Shown here in pieces: positions 20,279 to 28,897 of a stretch of 33,227 nucleotides of DNA. The notes beneath the pieces are model-generated. The model saw only the letters and a list, made by a program, of their open reading frames with translations. It was not told where the DNA came from and searched no databases. How positions within the stretch are numbered: position 1 is the first letter of the stretch; each line of letters begins with the position of its first letter. Source of the stretch: Clostridiales bacterium (GTDB lineage: Bacteria > Bacillota > Clostridia > Oscillospirales > Oscillospiraceae); contig DYBL01000075.1 in assembly GCA_019418625.1 (NCBI GenBank), positions 1-33,227 on the forward strand, given 5' to 3'. The translations under genes and the position numbers were made by a program.

Positions 20279-22885
20279 GTGGCTGCCACACAAAAGAAAT
20301 CCACTGCCGCAAAGAAAAAAAGCACATCCCGCAGCGGCTCCAGCCGGACCAAAAAGGCATCTCCGCCACCCAAAAGACCGGTCCGGCGCGAGGTCTGGGG
20401 CGTGACTTTTTTGGTGCTGGCGCTATGTGTATTTGTCAGTTATTTTGGCATTGAGGCCATTTTTATCAATGCATTTGCCAAGCTTTTGACGGGCCTTTTC
20501 GGCTATGGCTATTATCTGACAGGGCCGGCATTTTTGCTCTCCGGCCTCATATTGATCTTCCATCACGGGCGGCCCGTGCAGCTGCGCGTGACCTGCACGC
20601 TGCTGCTGCCGGTGCTGCTGGGCGCGCTGTGCCATATGGTGCTGTGCAAGGTGGAGTTTCCCGCCTCTGCGGGGACTCTCAAGCAGTTCTGGGTCACGGG
20701 GACCGCTGTGACCTCCGGCGGTGCCGTCTGCGGTACCATCGCGGAGGGCTTCGTGCGGGTATTTTCCAAGGTGGCCTCCATCATCCTGTTTACGGCGCTG
20801 CTGGCGGCAGCCGGTATGGTTTCCCTGCAGGTGACTTTCCGGGCCATGGTGGAAAAGCACCGCAGCCGTCCTCAGTATGAGCCGGAGGAGCCCCGCATCC
20901 ATGTGACGCCCCTGGAGCCGGTGCGCCGCAGTGCGGAACAGCGCCGGGCCGTCATTGACATTCCTCTGGACGAGACGGACGTGCCGGCTGCTGCGCCCCG
21001 GGAGGAAAAGAAGGAACCCGGCCGCTTTACCGGCTTCTTCCGCCACAAGTCCGACCAGCAGAGAACGCCGGACCAGGTGCTCTCGGAGCCGGAGACAGAG
21101 CAAAAGCGGGAGGCCAAACGGACGCCTGCGATTCCTGCCGCCGCGGTGGAGACGGCCCAGTCCTTTGCGGGCGTGAGTGCTGCCCCGGTCCGGCCCGCCG
21201 CAGCGGAGACAAGGCCTTCGCCGGAGCCCCGCCCTGCGGCGGAGGTCCGTCCGGCGGCGGAGACGCTCGCTGCGCCGGAGGAGAATACGGGGAAGCGGGA
21301 CAAGCAGTCCCTTGCCCGGGAGGTGGCGGAGCAGACCGCCGCCGTTACGGCGGAGATCCAGGAAAAGCTCTCTGCGGAGGGAGACGAATACCAGTTCCCG
21401 CCCATCACCCTGCTGGAGAAGGGCGGACAGGAAAACTTTGCCGAGGCCGGCGCCGAGCTGCGCAACAACTCCCGCCGCCTGGCGGAGACCCTCACCAGCT
21501 TCGGCGTGGACGCCACGCCCGGCGATGTGATCCACGGCCCCTCCGTCACCCGCTATGAGTTCGTGCTGGACCAGGGCGTCAAGCTCAGCAAGATCACGAA
21601 CCTGGCCGATGACATCGCCCTGGCCCTGGGCGCCACCGGCGTGCGCATTGCGCCTATTCCCGCCAAGATCTCCGTGGTGGGCATCGAGGTGCCCAACAAG
21701 CAGGTGACGCCGGTGCTCATCCGGGACGTGATCGAGTCCCGGGCCTTTACGGAGCACAAGTCCAAGGTGGCGTTCGCCCTGGGCAAGGACATCGGCGGCC
21801 GGTGCATCGTGGGAGACATCGAAAAGCTGCCCCATGTGCTCATCGCCGGTACCACCGGCTCCGGTAAGTCCGTGTGTACCAACTCCCTCATCGTGAGCCT
21901 TTTGTACAAGTCCACGCCGGACCAGGTGCGCTTTATCATGGTGGACCCGAAGATGGTGGAGCTGGCGCCTTATAACGGCATCCCCCATCTGCTCATCCCC
22001 GTGGTGACGGACCCCAAGAAGGCCGCCGGCGCCTTGCAGTGGGCCGTATTTGAGATGATGAAGCGCTACAAGACCTTCTCCGAGCGGGGCGTGAAGAAGC
22101 TGGAGGAGTATAACCGCCTGGCCCGCACCACCGACGAACTGGAGACCCTGCCCAGCGTGGTGGTGGTCATCGACGAGCTGGCGGATCTGATGCTGGTGGC
22201 CGCCAAGGAGGTGGAAGAGTCCATCTGCCGGGTGGCCCAGATGGGCCGTGCCGCCGGTGTGCACCTGGTCATCGCCACCCAGCGGCCCTCCGCCGACGTC
22301 ATCACCGGCCTCATGAAGGCCAACATCCCCAGCCGCATCGCCTTTGCCGTGGCGTCCTCTCTGGAATCCCGCATCATCCTGGACAACACCGGCGCGGAAA
22401 AGCTGGTAGGCCGTGGCGATATGCTCTACGCGCCTCTGGGGGCCGGAAAGCCTACCCGGGTGCAGGGCTGCTTCATCTCCCCGGAGGAGATCGAGCAGGT
22501 GGTGGCCTTCGTCAAGCAAAGCGGCGAGGCACATTACTCCGACGAGGTCATGGCCAAGATCGAAGAGTCCGTGCAGGAAAAGGAGAAAGGCGGTGCCAAG
22601 GGCGCGGCGGCGGAGCCTTCCGACGACGAGGGCGACGAGCTGCTGCCCGCTGCCGTGGACGTGGTGCTGGAGACGGGGCAGGCCTCCGTTTCCATGCTGC
22701 AGCGGCGGCTGAAGCTGGGCTACTCCCGCGCCGCCCGTCTGGTGGACCAGATGGAAGAGCGGGGGATCGTGGGCCCGTTCGAGGGCTCCAAGCCCCGGCA
22801 GCTGCTCATTACCCGGGAAAAGTGGCAGGAGATGCAGATGGGCTCCGCGCCGGAGGCCCAGAGCCCTGCCGACGGGGAAGACTGA
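20279..22885 (+). CDS. DNA translocase FtsK/SpoIIIE
   Basis: 868 residues, GTG start with AAGGAGG. A very basic N-terminus (MAATQKKSTAAKKKSTSRSG) leads to about four membrane helices (about 40-190). A Pro/Ala/Glu/Arg-rich linker (about 200-360) carries EPRPAAEVRPAAE-type repeats. The RecA-like motor has FPPITLLEKGG, Walker A AGTTGSGKSVCTNSLI (about 524-540), Walker B VVVIDELADLM and ATQRPSADVITG. The C-terminal gamma winged-helix domain (about 790-855, VSMLQRRLKLGYSRAARLVDQME) reads KOPS/SRS-type polar DNA sequences. It pumps chromosome DNA across the division or sporulation septum; sequence alone does not separate FtsK from SpoIIIE. Confidence 0.95.
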   Translation: MAATQKKSTAAKKKSTSRSGSSRTKKASPPPKRPVRREVWGVTFLVLALCVFVSYFGIEAIFINAFAKLLTGLFGYGYYLTGPAFLLSGLILIFHHGRPVQLRVTCTLLLPVLLGALCHMVLCKVEFPASAGTLKQFWVTGTAVTSGGAVCGTIAEGFVRVFSKVASIILFTALLAAAGMVSLQVTFRAMVEKHRSRPQYEPEEPRIHVTPLEPVRRSAEQRRAVIDIPLDETDVPAAAPREEKKEPGRFTGFFRHKSDQQRTPDQVLSEPETEQKREAKRTPAIPAAAVETAQSFAGVSAAPVRPAAAETRPSPEPRPAAEVRPAAETLAAPEENTGKRDKQSLAREVAEQTAAVTAEIQEKLSAEGDEYQFPPITLLEKGGQENFAEAGAELRNNSRRLAETLTSFGVDATPGDVIHGPSVTRYEFVLDQGVKLSKITNLADDIALALGATGVRIAPIPAKISVVGIEVPNKQVTPVLIRDVIESRAFTEHKSKVAFALGKDIGGRCIVGDIEKLPHVLIAGTTGSGKSVCTNSLIVSLLYKSTPDQVRFIMVDPKMVELAPYNGIPHLLIPVVTDPKKAAGALQWAVFEMMKRYKTFSERGVKKLEEYNRLARTTDELETLPSVVVVIDELADLMLVAAKEVEESICRVAQMGRAAGVHLVIATQRPSADVITGLMKANIPSRIAFAVASSLESRIILDNTGAEKLVGRGDMLYAPLGAGKPTRVQGCFISPEEIEQVVAFVKQSGEAHYSDEVMAKIEESVQEKEKGGAKGAAAEPSDDEGDELLPAAVDVVLETGQASVSMLQRRLKLGYSRAARLVDQMEERGIVGPFEGSKPRQLLITREKWQEMQMGSAPEAQSPADGED

Positions 22886-22905
22886 ACTTTTTTCGTACTT
22901 CCGTC

Positions 22906-22933
22906 TTGACAAACGGCGCCAAAGACGTATAAT
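22906..22933 (+). promoter_or_regulatory. Promoter of the T-box operon
   Basis: TTGACA, 16-base spacer, TATAAT, about 20 bases after the ftsK stop. The predicted start near 22940 coincides with the beginning of the T-box leader. Confidence 0.85.
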
Positions 22934-22939
22934 GGTGAA

Positions 22940-23170
22940 CGTATAAAAGCGATGACAAAGCCAGCTTCGTGAAACCGGCTATCAGCGAGAGGGAACGGGT
23001 GAAAGCCCTCAGCCAACGCCATGGAGCACGCCACTTTGGAGCGGTCCGCGAGGAGCGGAACGGTTCATCACCGTTATCAGATGACATGAGATGCCCTTTT
23101 TATAAGGGCAGATCAGGGTGGTACCGTGGAAGTATCTTTCGCCCCTGACGTCAGTCAGGGGCGTTTTTTT
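22940..23170 (+). ncRNA. T-box leader RNA, probably sensing tRNA-Ala
   Basis: The conserved T-box AGGGTGGTACCG lies at 23115-23126 and the terminator (10-bp stem CGCCCCTGAC / GTCAGGGGCG, TTTTTTT) at 23140-23170. Stem III is GCCCTT / AAGGGC (23093-23109). Stem I shows a GATGA kink-turn side (22951-22955), CAAAG / CUUUG at its base (22956-22960 with 23034-23038) and CUUCGUG / CAUGGAG above (22965-22971 with 23020-23026). The triplet just above the base helix and followed by a purine is GCC (23030-23032), an Ala codon. The T-box bulge TGGT (23119-23122) pairs with a tRNA whose discriminator is A, as in tRNA-Ala, and excludes His, Asp and Gly. The specifier is my fold by eye. Confidence 0.9.
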
Positions 23171-23250
23171 ATTCCCACCGGCGGCGTACCTGTCAGCGCC
23201 GCTGTCCATGCGTCCAGGGCATCGCGAAACAAAATCAGGGAGGCATTATC

Positions 23251-24453
23251 ATGAAATTTTCCAGTAAGATCCAGCGGTGCGAGCTCTCGCCCGTGCGCAA
23301 GTTCTACCCTTATGAAGTAGCGGCGGTGGAAAAGGGACTCGCCGTCCACCACCTGAACATCGGCCAGCCGGATATCGAGACGCCCCGGGAGTTCTTTGAC
23401 GCCGTGGCGCATTTCAGCGACAGCGTCCTGGCCTATGCGCCCGCGCCCGGTGAAAACTGCTTCCTGGAGGCCACACAGCGCTACTACGAGAGCCTGGGCT
23501 TCCACATCACCTGCGACGATATCCTGGCCACCTATGGCGGCAGCGAGGCGCTGCAGATCGTTCTCTCCTGCATCCTGGATGAGGGCGACGAGGTGCTGGT
23601 GCCCGAGCCCTTCTATCCCAACTACACCACCTTCGTCAACATCACCGGCGGCAAGATCATGCCCATCCCCACCTCTGCGGAGGAGGGCTACCGGTTCGCC
23701 AAGCGGGAGTTCATCGAGCCCCGGATCACCGAGCGCACCCGGGCCATTCTCATGACCAACCCCGGCAACCCCACCGGTGTGGTGCTGAGCCGGGAGGAGA
23801 TGCGCCTCATGGCTGACATCGCCAAGGAGCATGACCTGTTCCTCATCAGCGACGAGGTGTACCGGGAGATTATCTACACCGGTGAGAAGGTCAGCTCCAT
23901 GCTGGAGATGGAGGACGCCGCCGAGAATGTGGTGGTCATCGATTCCGTGTCCAAGCGCTTCTCCGCCACCGGTGCCCGGGTGGGTGCCCTCATCTCCCGC
24001 AACCATGCGCTGATGGATCAGGCCATGAAGCTGTGCCAGGGCCGTCTGTGCACCGCCACGCTGGATCAGGTGGGCGCCGCCGCCATGTATGACCGGCTGA
24101 AGCCCGAGTACTATACCTCCGTTCGGGAGGAGTACCGCCGCCGCAAGGACGCCGTGGTGGAGGCCCTTTCCAAGATCCCCGGTGTGGAGTTCCGCAGCCC
24201 CGAGGGCGCTTTCTACCTGATGGTGACGCTGCCGGTGGACGACGCGGAAAAGCTGCAGTATTTCCTGCTGGAGGAGTTCCAGGATAAGGGTGAGACCGTT
24301 ATGGTCACGCCCGCCGAGGGCTTCTATACCGACCCGGCGCTGGGCCGCAACAAGGTGCGCATCGCCTATGTGACCAACCCCGAGGACGTGACCCGCGCCA
24401 TCGAGCTGCTGGGTCTGGGCATCCGGGCCTATAACGAAAAGCAGGGCCGCTGA
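23251..24453 (+). CDS. PLP-dependent class I/II aminotransferase, probably alanine-forming
   Basis: 400 residues, fold-type I. Visible are NIGQPDIETP (about 31-40), YGGSEALQ, the NPGNPTG cofactor-pocket Asn (about 169-175), SDEVYREIIY (Asp and Tyr contacting PLP, about 199-208) and the Schiff-base Lys235 in DSVSKRF. The C-terminal substrate Arg lies in NKVRIAYV. AGGGAGG precedes the ATG. Such proteins are often labelled aspartate aminotransferase, but the upstream T-box with a GCC specifier suggests that it answers to alanine starvation and makes alanine from pyruvate and glutamate. The substrate is an inference from regulation. Confidence 0.9.
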   Translation: MKFSSKIQRCELSPVRKFYPYEVAAVEKGLAVHHLNIGQPDIETPREFFDAVAHFSDSVLAYAPAPGENCFLEATQRYYESLGFHITCDDILATYGGSEALQIVLSCILDEGDEVLVPEPFYPNYTTFVNITGGKIMPIPTSAEEGYRFAKREFIEPRITERTRAILMTNPGNPTGVVLSREEMRLMADIAKEHDLFLISDEVYREIIYTGEKVSSMLEMEDAAENVVVIDSVSKRFSATGARVGALISRNHALMDQAMKLCQGRLCTATLDQVGAAAMYDRLKPEYYTSVREEYRRRKDAVVEALSKIPGVEFRSPEGAFYLMVTLPVDDAEKLQYFLLEEFQDKGETVMVTPAEGFYTDPALGRNKVRIAYVTNPEDVTRAIELLGLGIRAYNEKQGR

Positions 24454-24454
24454 T

Positions 24455-24736
24455 ATGATCCGCCATATCGTCATGTGGAAATTCCGCCCCGGCACGGAGA
24501 CGGAGCAGGAGCGGTTCCTGGATGGGCTGCGGGGCTTGCAGGGGGTGATCCCCCAGCTGCGGGCGTCCCAGGTGGCCCGGAGTGTGGGAGCGGACAACTA
24601 TGACGCCGTCCTGGTCAGTGAGTTTGACTCGCTGGAGGATCTGGAGACGTACAAGCGCGATCCCCGCCATGTGAAGGTATCCGCGCTGTGCAAGTCCATC
24701 CGGATCGACCGGGTGGCCGTGGATTACGAGATCTGA
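24455..24736 (+). CDS. Dabb-family (stress-responsive alpha/beta barrel) small protein
   Basis: 93 residues. MIRHIVMWKF at the start, then SVGADNYDAVLVSEFDSLEDLETYKRDPRHVKV (about 46-78) is the Dabb signature, a ferredoxin-like dimeric barrel of unknown biochemical role in most bacteria. The start is one base after the aminotransferase stop, with no clear ribosome site of its own, so it is probably translated by coupling and shares the T-box control. A terminator follows directly. Confidence 0.88.
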   Translation: MIRHIVMWKFRPGTETEQERFLDGLRGLQGVIPQLRASQVARSVGADNYDAVLVSEFDSLEDLETYKRDPRHVKVSALCKSIRIDRVAVDYEI

Positions 24737-24754
24737 GCAAAACGCGCATTTCCT

Positions 24755-24787
24755 GCGCCCCGGCCCTGTGGGGCCGGGGCGCTTTTT
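24755..24787 (+). terminator. Terminator of the aminotransferase operon
   Basis: A perfect 12-bp stem GCGCCCCGGCCC / GGGCCGGGGCGC with a TGTG loop, followed by TTTTT. Confidence 0.93.
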
Positions 24788-24851
24788 ACGGTACGTTCGG
24801 AGAAAATGAAGATGTGCGGGCGAAAAGCGCCCGGGAAAGGAAGCGAGCGCC

Positions 24852-25886
24852 ATGCTGGCTTATACCTATGTGGAAAAAGGGAAGTTTGCGCTGATGGAAA
24901 AGCCCCGTCCCCGCCTGATGGAGGCAGGCGATGCCCTGGTGCGGGTGACGCTGGCCAGTATCTGCACCAGTGACCTGCATATCCTGCACGGCTCCGTGCC
25001 CCGGGCGGTACCCGGGATCACCGTGGGCCACGAGATGGTGGGCGTGGTGGAAGAAGTGGGGCCCGGCGTGAAGCAGGTCCGGCCCGGAGACCGGGTGGCC
25101 GTCAATGTGGAGACGTTCTGCGGGGAATGCTTTTTCTGCCGCAACGGCTGGGTCAACAACTGCACCGACCCCAACGGCGGCTGGGCCCTGGGCTGCCGCA
25201 TTGACGGCGGTCAGGCGGAGTATGTGCGGGTGCCTTACGCCGACCAGGGCCTTACGCCCATCCCGGAGGGCGTGTCGGATGAACAGGCGCTGTTCGTGGG
25301 AGACATCCTGGCCACGGGCTACTGGGCCGCGGACATCTCCGAGATCTCCAGGGGAGATACGGTCCTCATCATCGGCGCGGGCCCCACAGGCATCTGCACC
25401 CTCCAGTGCGTGCTGCTCAAGGAGCCGGGGCGGGTGATCGTGTGCGACATCGACCCGGAGCGCCTGGCGCTGGTGCGCCGGTACTGGCCCCAGGTGCTGA
25501 CCGTGGGGCCGGAGCAGGTGGAGGAGCTGACGCAGGCATACAGCGCCCACGGCGGCGCCGACCGGGTCATCGAAGTGGCCGGCGGCGCGGATACGTTCCG
25601 CATGGCCTGGAAGTGTGCCCGGCCCAACGCGGTGGTGACGGTAGTGGCCCTGTACGATGCGCCCCAGGTGCTGCCGCTGCCGGACATGTACGGCAAGAAC
25701 CTGACGTTCAAGACCGGCGGTGTGGACGGCTGCCGCTGCCGGGAGATCCTGGAGCTGATCTCCGCGGGAAAGATCGACACCACCCCGCTCATCACCCACA
25801 CCTTCCCCCTGCGGGATATCCAGGCGGCCTACGACCTGTTTGCCCAAAAGCGGGACGGCGTCATCAAGGTGGCGGTGAAGCCGTGA
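24852..25886 (+). CDS. Zinc-dependent medium-chain alcohol dehydrogenase
   Basis: 344 residues. Catalytic zinc ligands are C38, H60 and E61 (GHE). The structural zinc site C90-x2-C93-x2-C96-x7-C104 is complete. The Rossmann motif is VLIIGAGPTGICTLQ (about 171-185), with acidic D197 after the second strand (VCDIDPERL) favouring NAD over NADP. It belongs to the broad threonine dehydrogenase / secondary alcohol dehydrogenase group, and the substrate is not predictable. AGGAAG lies upstream. No clear promoter was found in the ~60 bases after the preceding terminator. It appears to stand alone. Confidence 0.92.
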   Translation: MLAYTYVEKGKFALMEKPRPRLMEAGDALVRVTLASICTSDLHILHGSVPRAVPGITVGHEMVGVVEEVGPGVKQVRPGDRVAVNVETFCGECFFCRNGWVNNCTDPNGGWALGCRIDGGQAEYVRVPYADQGLTPIPEGVSDEQALFVGDILATGYWAADISEISRGDTVLIIGAGPTGICTLQCVLLKEPGRVIVCDIDPERLALVRRYWPQVLTVGPEQVEELTQAYSAHGGADRVIEVAGGADTFRMAWKCARPNAVVTVVALYDAPQVLPLPDMYGKNLTFKTGGVDGCRCREILELISAGKIDTTPLITHTFPLRDIQAAYDLFAQKRDGVIKVAVKP

Positions 25887-26030
25887 AGAGGATGCGGAGG
25901 CAGTGCATAAACTATACACCCGCCGCGCATTCTGAGCGTAGTCCGCGGAAAAAAGACGCCTGGACGGCGGATTAAAAATTGCCCGGGATCACGCAGAAAC
26001 CGCGCAAATTTGTTAAGATTCCGTAAAGGC

Positions 26031-26059
26031 TTGACGAATGCTGCGAAATTGTATATAAT
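26031..26059 (+). promoter_or_regulatory. Promoter of the OPT transporter gene
   Basis: TTGACG, 17-base spacer, TATAAT. The predicted start is near 26066. In the 144 bases before it (25887-26030) I see no gene or convincing terminator. Confidence 0.82.
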
Positions 26060-26066
26060 TTCACCC

Positions 26067-26116
26067 TGTTGGATCGGCGGTTCTGTGCGCCGTATGCGGA
26101 CACAGAAAATCCAACA
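26067..26116 (+). promoter_or_regulatory. Two-tier 5' leader hairpin of the transporter mRNA
   Basis: Outer stem TGTTGGAT / ATCCAACA (8 bp) and inner stem TTCTGTG / CACAGAA (7 bp) are separated by an asymmetric bulge CGGCGG opposite A, with a 13-base apical loop. It begins at the predicted transcript start and is followed by AAAAAATTAAAAGAGGGG, so it is not a terminator. It may stabilise the message or be a control element. Confidence 0.65.
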
Positions 26117-26143
26117 AAAAATTAAAAGAGGGGAATTCGTATC

Positions 26144-28084
26144 GTGGAAGAGAAAAAATTCCAACCCTACGTCCCGGCAGACAAGGTCATGCCCGAATTT
26201 ACGGTGGTATCCGTGATCCTGGGCGCCATTTTGGCCGTTGTCTTCGGCGGGGCGAACGCGTACCTGGGCCTGCGTGTCGGCATGACCGTTTCGGCCTCCA
26301 TCCCTGCGGCGGTGATTTCCATGGGAATCATCCGCAAAGTGCTCAAGCGTGACTCCATTCTGGAAAACAACATGGTCCAGACCATCGGCTCCGCCGGTGA
26401 GTCCGTGGCCGCCGGTGCCATCTTCACCCTGCCGGCCCTGTTCATGTGGGCCAAAGAGGGCATGGGCAATGCGCCCTCCCTGGTGGAGATCGGCCTGATC
26501 GCCCTGTGCGGCGGCGTGCTGGGCGTGCTCATGATGATCCCCCTGCGCAGTGCGCTGATCGTCAAGGAGCACGGCGTGCTGGCCTATCCCGAGGGCCAGG
26601 CCTGCGCCGAGGTGCTCATTGCCGGTGAAGAGGGCGGCGCCAAGGCGTCCACCGTGTTCTCCGGTCTGGGCATCGCTGCCGTCTACAAGTTCATTGCTGA
26701 CGGATTGAAGGTGTTCCCCAGCGAGATCACCTATGACATCTCCGCTTACAAGGGCTCCGGCATCGGCATCGACGTGCTGCCTGCCCTGGCCGGCGTTGGC
26801 TACATCTGCGGCGCAAAGGTGTCCTCCTATCTGTTCGCGGGCGGCCTTTTGGGCTGGTTCGTCATCATGCCCTTGATGGTGCTCTTCGGCAGCGACCTCA
26901 TTTTGTTCCCTGTCACCGACATGACCATCGGTCAGCTGGTGGCGAAGGACGGCGTCTCCGCCCTGTGGGGCAACTACCTGCGCTACATCGGCGCCGGTGC
27001 CGTGGCCTGCGGCGGCGTGCTGAGCCTGGTCAAGTCCCTGCCGCTCATCATCCGCACCTTCAAGGATGCCATGGGTGACTACGCCAAGGGCCGCGGTGAG
27101 GTCAGCTCTCTGCGTACCGAGCAGGATATTCCCATGAAGGTGGTCCTGCTGGGCGTGCTGGCGGTGGCCGTGGTGCTGTGGCTGGTGCCCGCCATCCCCC
27201 TGAACCTGTTCACCGCGCTGATCGTCATCATCTTCGGCTTCTTCTTTGCGACGGTGTCCTCCCGCATGGTGGGTCTGATCGGTTCTTCCAACAACCCGGT
27301 CTCCGGCATGGCCATCGCCACGCTGCTGATCTCCACCCTGCTGCTCAAGGCCACCGGTACCGAGGGCATTGAGGGCATGACTGCCGCCATCGTCATCGGC
27401 GGCGTCATCTGCGTCATCGCCGCCATCGCCGGCGATACCTCTCAGGACCTGAAGACCGGCTTCCTGGTGGGTGCTACCCCCCGCAAGCAGCAGATCGGTG
27501 AGATCGTGGGTGTGGCCGTGTCCGCCGTGGCCATCGGCGCGATTTTGTACCTGCTGAGCATGGCTTGGGGCGGCTACGGCTCCGACGCTCTGCCCGCTCC
27601 CCAGGCGACGCTGATGAAGATGATCGTCGAGGGCGTCATGGGCGGCAACCTGCCCTGGAACCTGGTGCTGGTGGGCGTGTTCATCGCTTTGATGGTGGAA
27701 GTGCTGAAAATTCCCGTGCTGCCCTTCGCCATCGGTCTGTATCTGCCCATCTACCTGTCCGTTCCCATGATGCTGGGCGGCGCCCTGCGCTGGTTCCTGG
27801 AAAAGCGCAAGTACGCTTCCGAGAAGGAGAAGGACAATGTGGTGCAGTCCGGCGTGCTCTATTCCTCCGGCCTGATCGCCGGCGAGGGCATCGTGGGCAT
27901 TCTGCTGGCCGTGCTGGCCATCATCCCTGCCGGTGTGGATGCTGAGGGCGCTGCGCTGTATGTCAGCGACAAGATCAACATCAGCGAGCTGTTCAGCATC
28001 GGCCAGATCGGCGGCCTGGTGGTCTTCGCTCTGCTGCTGCTGACCATCTATCGGTTTGCCACCAAGGACCAGAAGAAGTCCTGA
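26144..28084 (+). CDS. OPT-family oligopeptide transporter
   Basis: 646 residues, GTG start with GAGGGG ten bases upstream. About 15 membrane helices. The opening PYVPADKVMPEFTVVSVILGAILAVVFGGANAYLGLRVGMTVSASIPAAVISMGI is the family signature, and NNMVQTIGSAGESVAAG (about 79-95), EGQACAEVLIAGEEGG and SSNNPVSGMAIATL follow. OPT proteins import small peptides by proton coupling, and some bacterial members move metal-chelator complexes. Its downstream neighbours, including a dipeptidase, support peptide uptake. Confidence 0.93.
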   Translation: MEEKKFQPYVPADKVMPEFTVVSVILGAILAVVFGGANAYLGLRVGMTVSASIPAAVISMGIIRKVLKRDSILENNMVQTIGSAGESVAAGAIFTLPALFMWAKEGMGNAPSLVEIGLIALCGGVLGVLMMIPLRSALIVKEHGVLAYPEGQACAEVLIAGEEGGAKASTVFSGLGIAAVYKFIADGLKVFPSEITYDISAYKGSGIGIDVLPALAGVGYICGAKVSSYLFAGGLLGWFVIMPLMVLFGSDLILFPVTDMTIGQLVAKDGVSALWGNYLRYIGAGAVACGGVLSLVKSLPLIIRTFKDAMGDYAKGRGEVSSLRTEQDIPMKVVLLGVLAVAVVLWLVPAIPLNLFTALIVIIFGFFFATVSSRMVGLIGSSNNPVSGMAIATLLISTLLLKATGTEGIEGMTAAIVIGGVICVIAAIAGDTSQDLKTGFLVGATPRKQQIGEIVGVAVSAVAIGAILYLLSMAWGGYGSDALPAPQATLMKMIVEGVMGGNLPWNLVLVGVFIALMVEVLKIPVLPFAIGLYLPIYLSVPMMLGGALRWFLEKRKYASEKEKDNVVQSGVLYSSGLIAGEGIVGILLAVLAIIPAGVDAEGAALYVSDKINISELFSIGQIGGLVVFALLLLTIYRFATKDQKKS

Positions 28085-28106
28085 TAAAAACATTGCTTTC
28101 CCACGG

Positions 28107-28138
28107 GCCGGGCTGTATACTTTGGTATGCAGCCCGGC
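28107..28138 (+). terminator. GC-rich hairpin after the transporter gene (partial terminator)
   Basis: A 14-bp stem GCCGGGCTGTATAC / GTATGCAGCCCGGC with one T-G pair and a TTTG loop, but only TT then GGGC after it, so termination is probably incomplete. TTGCTT (28093) and TATACT (28116), 17 bases apart, overlap it and could be a promoter for the next gene. Confidence 0.6.
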
Positions 28139-28167
28139 TTGGGCTATCAGCAAAAAGGAGAAGCGAC

Positions 28168-28527
28168 ATGTCCAAAAAACAAGCGGAGAACTATCTGGAC
28201 TTCGTGCCCGTGCCCAATCCCCGCAACACCTGGAGCGAGGAAGGCGGCATTGTGACCATCCACATGGTCCATCGGGGCTTTTACGACCGCCTGGCTCAGA
28301 AGCTGTTCCACACCCCGCCGGTGAGCCACATCAAACTGGATGAATACGGCAGCTTTCTCTGGCTGCGGATCGACGGAGAAAAGTCCGTGGGCGCGCTGGC
28401 CGAGGCACTGCGGGAGGAGTATGGCCAGGCAGCGGAGCCGCTGTATGACCGGCTGGTGCACTATATGCAGATCCTGCACAACAACCACTTCATCCTCTTC
28501 CGCGGAAAGGACAAGGTGAAGCCGTGA
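28168..28527 (+). CDS. PqqD-family small protein
   Basis: 119 residues from the ATG preceded by AAAGGAG. The fold pattern is PqqD-like: a beta-rich N-terminus (NTWSEEGGIVTIHMVHRG), then IKLDEYGSFLWLRIDGEKSVGALAEALREEYGQAAEPLYDRLVHYMQILHNNHFI, matching the winged-helix D..G..W..idG..tv..l...l family signature. PqqD-type domains bind precursor peptides for radical-SAM modifying enzymes, but no such enzyme or obvious precursor peptide lies nearby. In this cluster it may act on peptides in another way; that is speculation. Its TGA overlaps the GTG of the next gene. Confidence 0.75.
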   Translation: MSKKQAENYLDFVPVPNPRNTWSEEGGIVTIHMVHRGFYDRLAQKLFHTPPVSHIKLDEYGSFLWLRIDGEKSVGALAEALREEYGQAAEPLYDRLVHYMQILHNNHFILFRGKDKVKP

Positions 28528-28868
28528 GTATGGGGCAGATCATTCTGGGCATCGTACTCTTTGCGCTGGTCACAGCAGTGCTGTATGTGTGGGGCCTGAA
28601 AAAGAGCATGACCCAGCAGGAGGACCTGGACCGGGCCCTGCTGCGCAAAAGCGCGGAGCGGGTAAACCACTATTTGAAAGCACATGATACCATCGACCGG
28701 GCGGAGATGGCCCGGCTGGTGGAGGGCGTCCGGGCGGGACTGTTCTGGTCCCGGTCCCGGGCCGGCGTCCGGGACGGAAAGAAGTTCGTTCCGGAACTGA
28801 TCGAGTATATGACGGAGCGGCAGCTGCTGGAGGAAGTCTCCCGCGGCCGCTATCGCCGTAAGCCGTAA
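28524..28868 (+). CDS. Small single-pass membrane protein of unknown function
   Basis: 114 residues, GTG start overlapping the preceding stop (GTGA), so translationally coupled to the PqqD-like gene. One N-terminal membrane helix (about 4-23, QIILGIVLFALVTAVLYVWGL) is followed by a charged, helical cytoplasmic part rich in Arg and Glu (LLRKSAERVNHYLKAH ... LVEGVRAGLFWSRSRAG). I do not recognise a family. It may tether the PqqD-like protein or the dipeptidase to the membrane near the transporter. Confidence 0.72.
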   Translation: MSMGQIILGIVLFALVTAVLYVWGLKKSMTQQEDLDRALLRKSAERVNHYLKAHDTIDRAEMARLVEGVRAGLFWSRSRAGVRDGKKFVPELIEYMTERQLLEEVSRGRYRRKP

Positions 28869-28897
28869 GTACGGCATTTTGAAAGGAGCATCCGAAC

